Source of the DNA: an uncultured Anaerosacchariphilus sp.
GTDB taxonomy: Bacteria > Bacillota > Clostridia > Lachnospirales > Lachnospiraceae
Direction of reading: 5' to 3'
Length of the DNA: 5,595 bases
Assembly (NCBI GenBank): GCA_934373375.1
Contig: CAKROP010000160.1
Coordinates: 1-5,595 of the forward strand
Positions 5,221 through 5,595 of the stretch are shown here, piece after piece; within the stretch, counting starts at the first letter, position 1, and each line of letters begins with the position of its first letter. Below the pieces are notes generated by a model, which saw nothing but the letters and a program-made list of their open reading frames with translations, searched no databases and was not told the DNA's origin. Position numbers and translations under genes: made by a program.

Positions 5221-5595
5221 TTATTTCATCTGCTCGGCTGCTACCTCAGCTGCCTTGGCGATGGCTGCGTCGATGCCATCGGCATTCTTGCCGCCGGCCT
5301 GGGCCATGCCGGGACGTCCGCCGCCGCCTCCTCCTACGAGGCCTGCGATGGCTTTGATCAGGTTGCCTGCGTGTGCGCCCTTCTTCTGGGCTCCGTCGGT
5401 TGCGGTAGCCATCAGGCTTACCTTGCCGTCAACAGCGCTGGCCAGTACGACCACGCCTTCGCCCAGCTTCTCCTTCAGCTGGTCGCCCAGGTCACGAAGG
5501 CCATTCATGTCTACGCCTTCCAGCTTGGCTGCCAGGACTTTTACGCCATGAATGTCTTTTACCTGGTCCATGACATCGCCCAGGGCGTCCTTAGC
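5221..5595 (-). CDS. alaS: Alanine--tRNA ligase, C-terminal part (5' end outside window)
   Basis: Charges tRNA-Ala with alanine in the cytoplasm. Only the last 124 residues lie in the window; the frame is open to the window edge (first residues AKDALGDVMDQ), so the gene continues beyond 5595. The visible part is the DHHA1-type C-terminal domain: a segment reading VVVLASAVDGKVSLMATAT, then KKGAHAGNLIK and the glycine-rich signature GGGGGGRPGMAQAGG close to the C-terminus, which is diagnostic for bacterial AlaS. It ends in TAA. Codon use is restrained (many CTG, GCC and AAG codons), as expected of a well-expressed housekeeping gene. It is on the same strand as spoIIIA and 331 bp upstream of it, but a hairpin and a dedicated promoter lie between, so it is probably a separate transcript. 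DHHA1 domains also occur in other proteins, but the glycine-rich ending makes AlaS by far the best reading. Confidence 0.95.
   Translation of the reverse strand, partial: AKDALGDVMDQVKDIHGVKVLAAKLEGVDMNGLRDLGDQLKEKLGEGVVVLASAVDGKVSLMATATDGAQKKGAHAGNLIKAIAGLVGGGGGGRPGMAQAGGKNADGIDAAIAKAAEVAAEQMK

Noticed and set aside
5127..5551. Plus-strand open frames opposite alaS
   Set aside because: Proline-, serine- and arginine-rich shadows of the AlaS C-terminal domain, including its glycine run read in reverse.

Overview
The window carries a complete stage III sporulation operon, spoIIIAA-AB-AC-AD-AE-AF-AG-AH, read on the minus strand from about 4889 down to 75. It is preceded on the same strand by the 3' end of an alanyl-tRNA synthetase gene (alaS). 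The complete eight-gene operon means an endospore-forming Firmicute. High GC, an AlaS ending in GGGGGGRPGMAQAGG, a SpoIIIAH starting MKNIFKKNQ with a long acidic linker, and the alaS neighbour point to a clostridium, most likely a GC-rich member of the Lachnospiraceae. The genus cannot be fixed from this window.

Layout, in the direction of transcription (high to low coordinates): the alaS 3' end (5595-5221); a 331-bp intergenic region (5220-4890) with a GC-rich hairpin just after alaS, then a long imperfect palindrome of about 160-175 bp, then a good candidate sigma-E promoter and a strong ribosome binding site; then spoIIIAA (ATPase), AB, AC, AD, AE (membrane proteins), AF, AG and AH (membrane-anchored proteins, AG and AH being the ring formers). 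Genes are packed with overlaps or gaps of 2 to 28 bases, as expected of one translationally coupled transcript. Several starts needed correction: AE is best started at the ATG ending at 2756, AD at the ATG ending at 3142, and AG and AH use GTG. After spoIIIAH there is no visible terminator. A near-consensus sigma-A promoter (TTGACG-N17-TATGAT, 70-42) lies there instead, probably driving the next gene beyond the window.

How the genes work together (established in Bacillus subtilis, inferred here): after engulfment the mother cell makes SpoIIIAA-AH under sigma-E. AG, AH and probably AF build rings in the space between the two membranes, related to the EscJ/PrgK rings of type III secretion. AH docks with forespore SpoIIQ (GP4/SpoIIQ-like), AB-AE form the membrane platform, and AA supplies ATPase activity. 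The channel keeps the forespore metabolically active and supports late sigma-G activity.

The operon itself is a known system. The least explained items are the long foldback element between alaS and spoIIIAA, the short SpoIIIAF that lacks most of the soluble domain known in Bacillus, and the absence of a signal peptide on SpoIIIAE.
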